From Pseudoalteromonas sp. XI10 (GTDB lineage: Bacteria > Pseudomonadota > Gammaproteobacteria > Enterobacterales > Alteromonadaceae), in NCBI RefSeq assembly GCF_001469895.1, contig NZ_LOPY01000006.1:1-63715 (forward strand): a DNA stretch of 63,715 bases, written 5' to 3'. Positions 62,271 through 63,715 of the stretch are shown piece by piece; positions within the stretch are counted from its first letter, which is position 1, and the number at the start of each line of letters is the position of its first letter. The notes under the pieces are model-generated. The model was given only the letters and a program-made list of their open reading frames with translations. It had not been told where the DNA came from and searched no databases. The translations under genes were made by a program, and so were the position numbers.

Positions 62271-62965
62271 AACTATTAGTGGATGTTGGCAATACCGCAA
62301 TTAAAGCCGTTTTGTTTGATGGCAAGGATTACCAAACCTGTGAATTCAGCAATTTACCTTGGTCACAAATAAAAGAGCTGGTCTATGCCTGCGTAGGTAG
62401 CACAGAGCTACTTAAACCGTTATTAGCACAGGCGCAGCAACATGCTGTTCCTTACTTTGAAGCAGAGGTGACTGCTAAACTCGCTACGTTAACTTGTGCC
62501 TATCAGCAGTTTAAAAACCTAGGAATTGATCGCTGGCTCGCGGTGATCGCTGCGTATGTAGAATATCCCGATCAAAACTGCATTATTATCGATGCCGGTA
62601 CAGCAACGACAATTGATATGCTTAATAAAGAGGGCGCGCATCTAGGAGGCTGGATATTACCTGGCCTTGATTTAATGACCTCATCACTTACCCAAAATAC
62701 GCAACGCGTGTTTGATGATGAGCAAACCCCATTTACTACTGAGTTAGGGCGTAATACTCCAAATGGCCTAAAAAATGGCGCTATGGTTGCTACTCTCGGT
62801 GCAATCGAGCAAGCAAAACAACATCTTAACCAACAGGGTTGTCAGTTATTATTTGCTGGTGGTTATGGCAAATTGTTAGCAGATACATATATAGATGCTA
62901 AGTTTGACAGCTTGCTCGTGTTTAAGGGACTGAATTATTGGCGTGAATTAGCTATAAAGCAGTAA
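62267..62965 (+). CDS. coaX: Type III pantothenate kinase CoaX
   Basis: A 232-residue kinase that phosphorylates pantothenate in the first step of CoA synthesis. N-terminal ATP motif LLVDVGNTAIKAVLF, the middle GIDRWLAVIAAY and the phosphate-2-like DAGTATTIDML are the CoaX signatures of the ASKHA fold. It takes the place held by coaA (type I, unrelated fold) in E. coli between birA and the tRNA cluster. Start overlaps the birA stop by 4 bp. Confidence 0.94.
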   Translation: MKLLVDVGNTAIKAVLFDGKDYQTCEFSNLPWSQIKELVYACVGSTELLKPLLAQAQQHAVPYFEAEVTAKLATLTCAYQQFKNLGIDRWLAVIAAYVEYPDQNCIIIDAGTATTIDMLNKEGAHLGGWILPGLDLMTSSLTQNTQRVFDDEQTPFTTELGRNTPNGLKNGAMVATLGAIEQAKQHLNQQGCQLLFAGGYGKLLADTYIDAKFDSLLVFKGLNYWRELAIKQ

Positions 62966-63032
62966 AAATACGGGTTTTTGCCTGAATAGTGAGCGTTTAA
63001 CACATAAATTCACATTTTTTTTAATTTTATGG

Positions 63033-63061
63033 TTGCATCACAATAAACCTTACCTTAGAAT
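63033..63061 (+). promoter_or_regulatory. Promoter of the tRNA-tuf operon, stringent type
   Basis: TTGCAT (63033-63038) and TAGAAT (63056-63061) are separated by 17 bp and followed by the GC-rich discriminator CTCGCCCC. GC-rich discriminators mark promoters shut down by ppGpp, as expected for tRNA genes. An AT-rich stretch that could serve as an UP element lies just upstream. Confidence 0.75.
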
Positions 63062-63082
63062 CTCGCCCCGTACTAAAGCAGT

Positions 63083-63158
<76 letters not shown>

Positions 63159-63198
63159 CTTTCCTTTTACCGGAAGTGACTTAGTAAAGAATTTTCGT

Positions 63199-63283
63199 GG
63201 AGGGGTTCCCGAGCGGCCAAAGGGATCAGACTGTAAATCTGACGGCTCAGCCTTCGCTGGTTCGAATCCAGCTCCCTCCACCA
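63199..63283 (+). tRNA. tRNA-Tyr (GTA)
   Basis: An 85-base class II gene with a long variable arm and encoded CCA. The acceptor GGAGGG pairs with CCCTCC and the loop CTGTAAA gives anticodon GTA. It corresponds to tyrU of E. coli. Confidence 0.97.
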
Positions 63284-63327
63284 CTTTATTCTTGACGGTT
63301 AGAGGTAGTTTAAGAACAGGTTCCTAT

Positions 63328-63402
<75 letters not shown>

Positions 63403-63415
63403 GACTTCTGGTGTT

Positions 63416-63491
63416 GCTGATATAGCTCAGTTGGTAGAGCGCACCCTTGGTAAGGGTGAGGTCGGCAGTTCAAATCTGCCTATCAGCACCA
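63416..63491 (+). tRNA. tRNA-Thr (GGT)
   Basis: A 76-base gene with encoded CCA. The acceptor GCTGATA pairs with TATCAGC, and the loop CTTGGTA gives anticodon GGT. It corresponds to thrT of E. coli and lies 136 bp before tuf. Confidence 0.97.
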
Positions 63492-63597
63492 GTATCGAGA
63501 ACTCATCTTAATTTCTTCCTTTATCTGTCAGAAAAAACTATTTGAAATTTGAAAAAATTAAATTAATCTACCCTCGGTGGATTATTTTCATATGTAA

Positions 63598-63715
<118 letters not shown>

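Overview
The window looks like chromosomal DNA of a marine gammaproteobacterium, most likely Pseudoalteromonas or a close relative in Alteromonadales. The ribosomal proteins, UvrD, TmcA, PlsB, YrfG/NudE/CysQ and YheT/YheU are clearly gammaproteobacterial. The base composition is AT-leaning, and the TACCAAT-ended mini-element, the GTAG-type palindromes and the large two-component 'propeller' regulator suit that group. This assignment is from recognition by eye, not from a search.

Layout. Bases 1-340 hold the 3' end of an rRNA operon (end of 23S, 5S, terminator). Bases 341-886 are a patchwork of repeats: two REPINs, a 7-bp tandem array, another REP palindrome and a flanking inverted repeat. A minus-strand chain follows: uvrD (with a LexA box), tmcA, a periplasmic ligand-binding protein and a CheW-CZB chemotaxis protein. 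From 7.3 to 11.6 kb are housekeeping genes (yacL, a peroxiredoxin, an all-alpha dUTPase, yrfG, nudE, cysQ). From 11.6 to 12.5 kb lie three initiator tRNA genes with a decayed copy on one side and a fragment on the other, then more repeats. A 1328-residue hybrid sensor/AraC regulator is followed by a very large surface lipoprotein whose leader contains a terminator hairpin. From 20.3 to 30 kb are a small lipoprotein, a TRIC-family channel, comM, an orphan OmpR-type regulator, an S9 peptidase, a CNNM/HlyC-type protein, a REC-EAL protein and an M50 protease.

The most unusual region is 30.0-35.4 kb. It is a compact, AT-rich locus for a colicin-V-type secreted peptide system: a membrane-fusion protein, two tiny precursors with double-glycine leaders, a small four-helix membrane protein (immunity candidate), and an ABC transporter with a C39 peptidase domain. 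It continues with a third, very different double-glycine precursor and the frameshifted remains of another small membrane protein. Two of the three precursor genes and the frameshifted gene are too short or too broken to be caught by ordinary gene calling.

From 35.4 to 44.4 kb are atoE, cheV, a potassium channel, a 160-bp mini-transposon-like element, a small membrane protein, a hydrolase-like protein, an EVE-domain protein, tesB and plsB. From 44.5 to 49.8 kb is a complete S10 ribosomal protein operon (rpsJ to rpsQ) with its leader. It ends in a terminator and is not followed by the spc operon. From 49.9 to 60.1 kb are a HEAT-like protein, an M19 dipeptidase, yheU/yheT, a 46-residue membrane protein behind two FNR-type boxes, a hybrid histidine kinase, a CsgD-like regulator, hinT, a YccT/DUF2057 protein and an M1 aminopeptidase. 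The right end is murB-birA-coaX, then tRNA-Thr/Tyr/Gly/Thr and the start of tuf. This is the classical murB-birA-(pantothenate kinase)-tRNA-tufB order of enterobacteria, with coaX in place of coaA.
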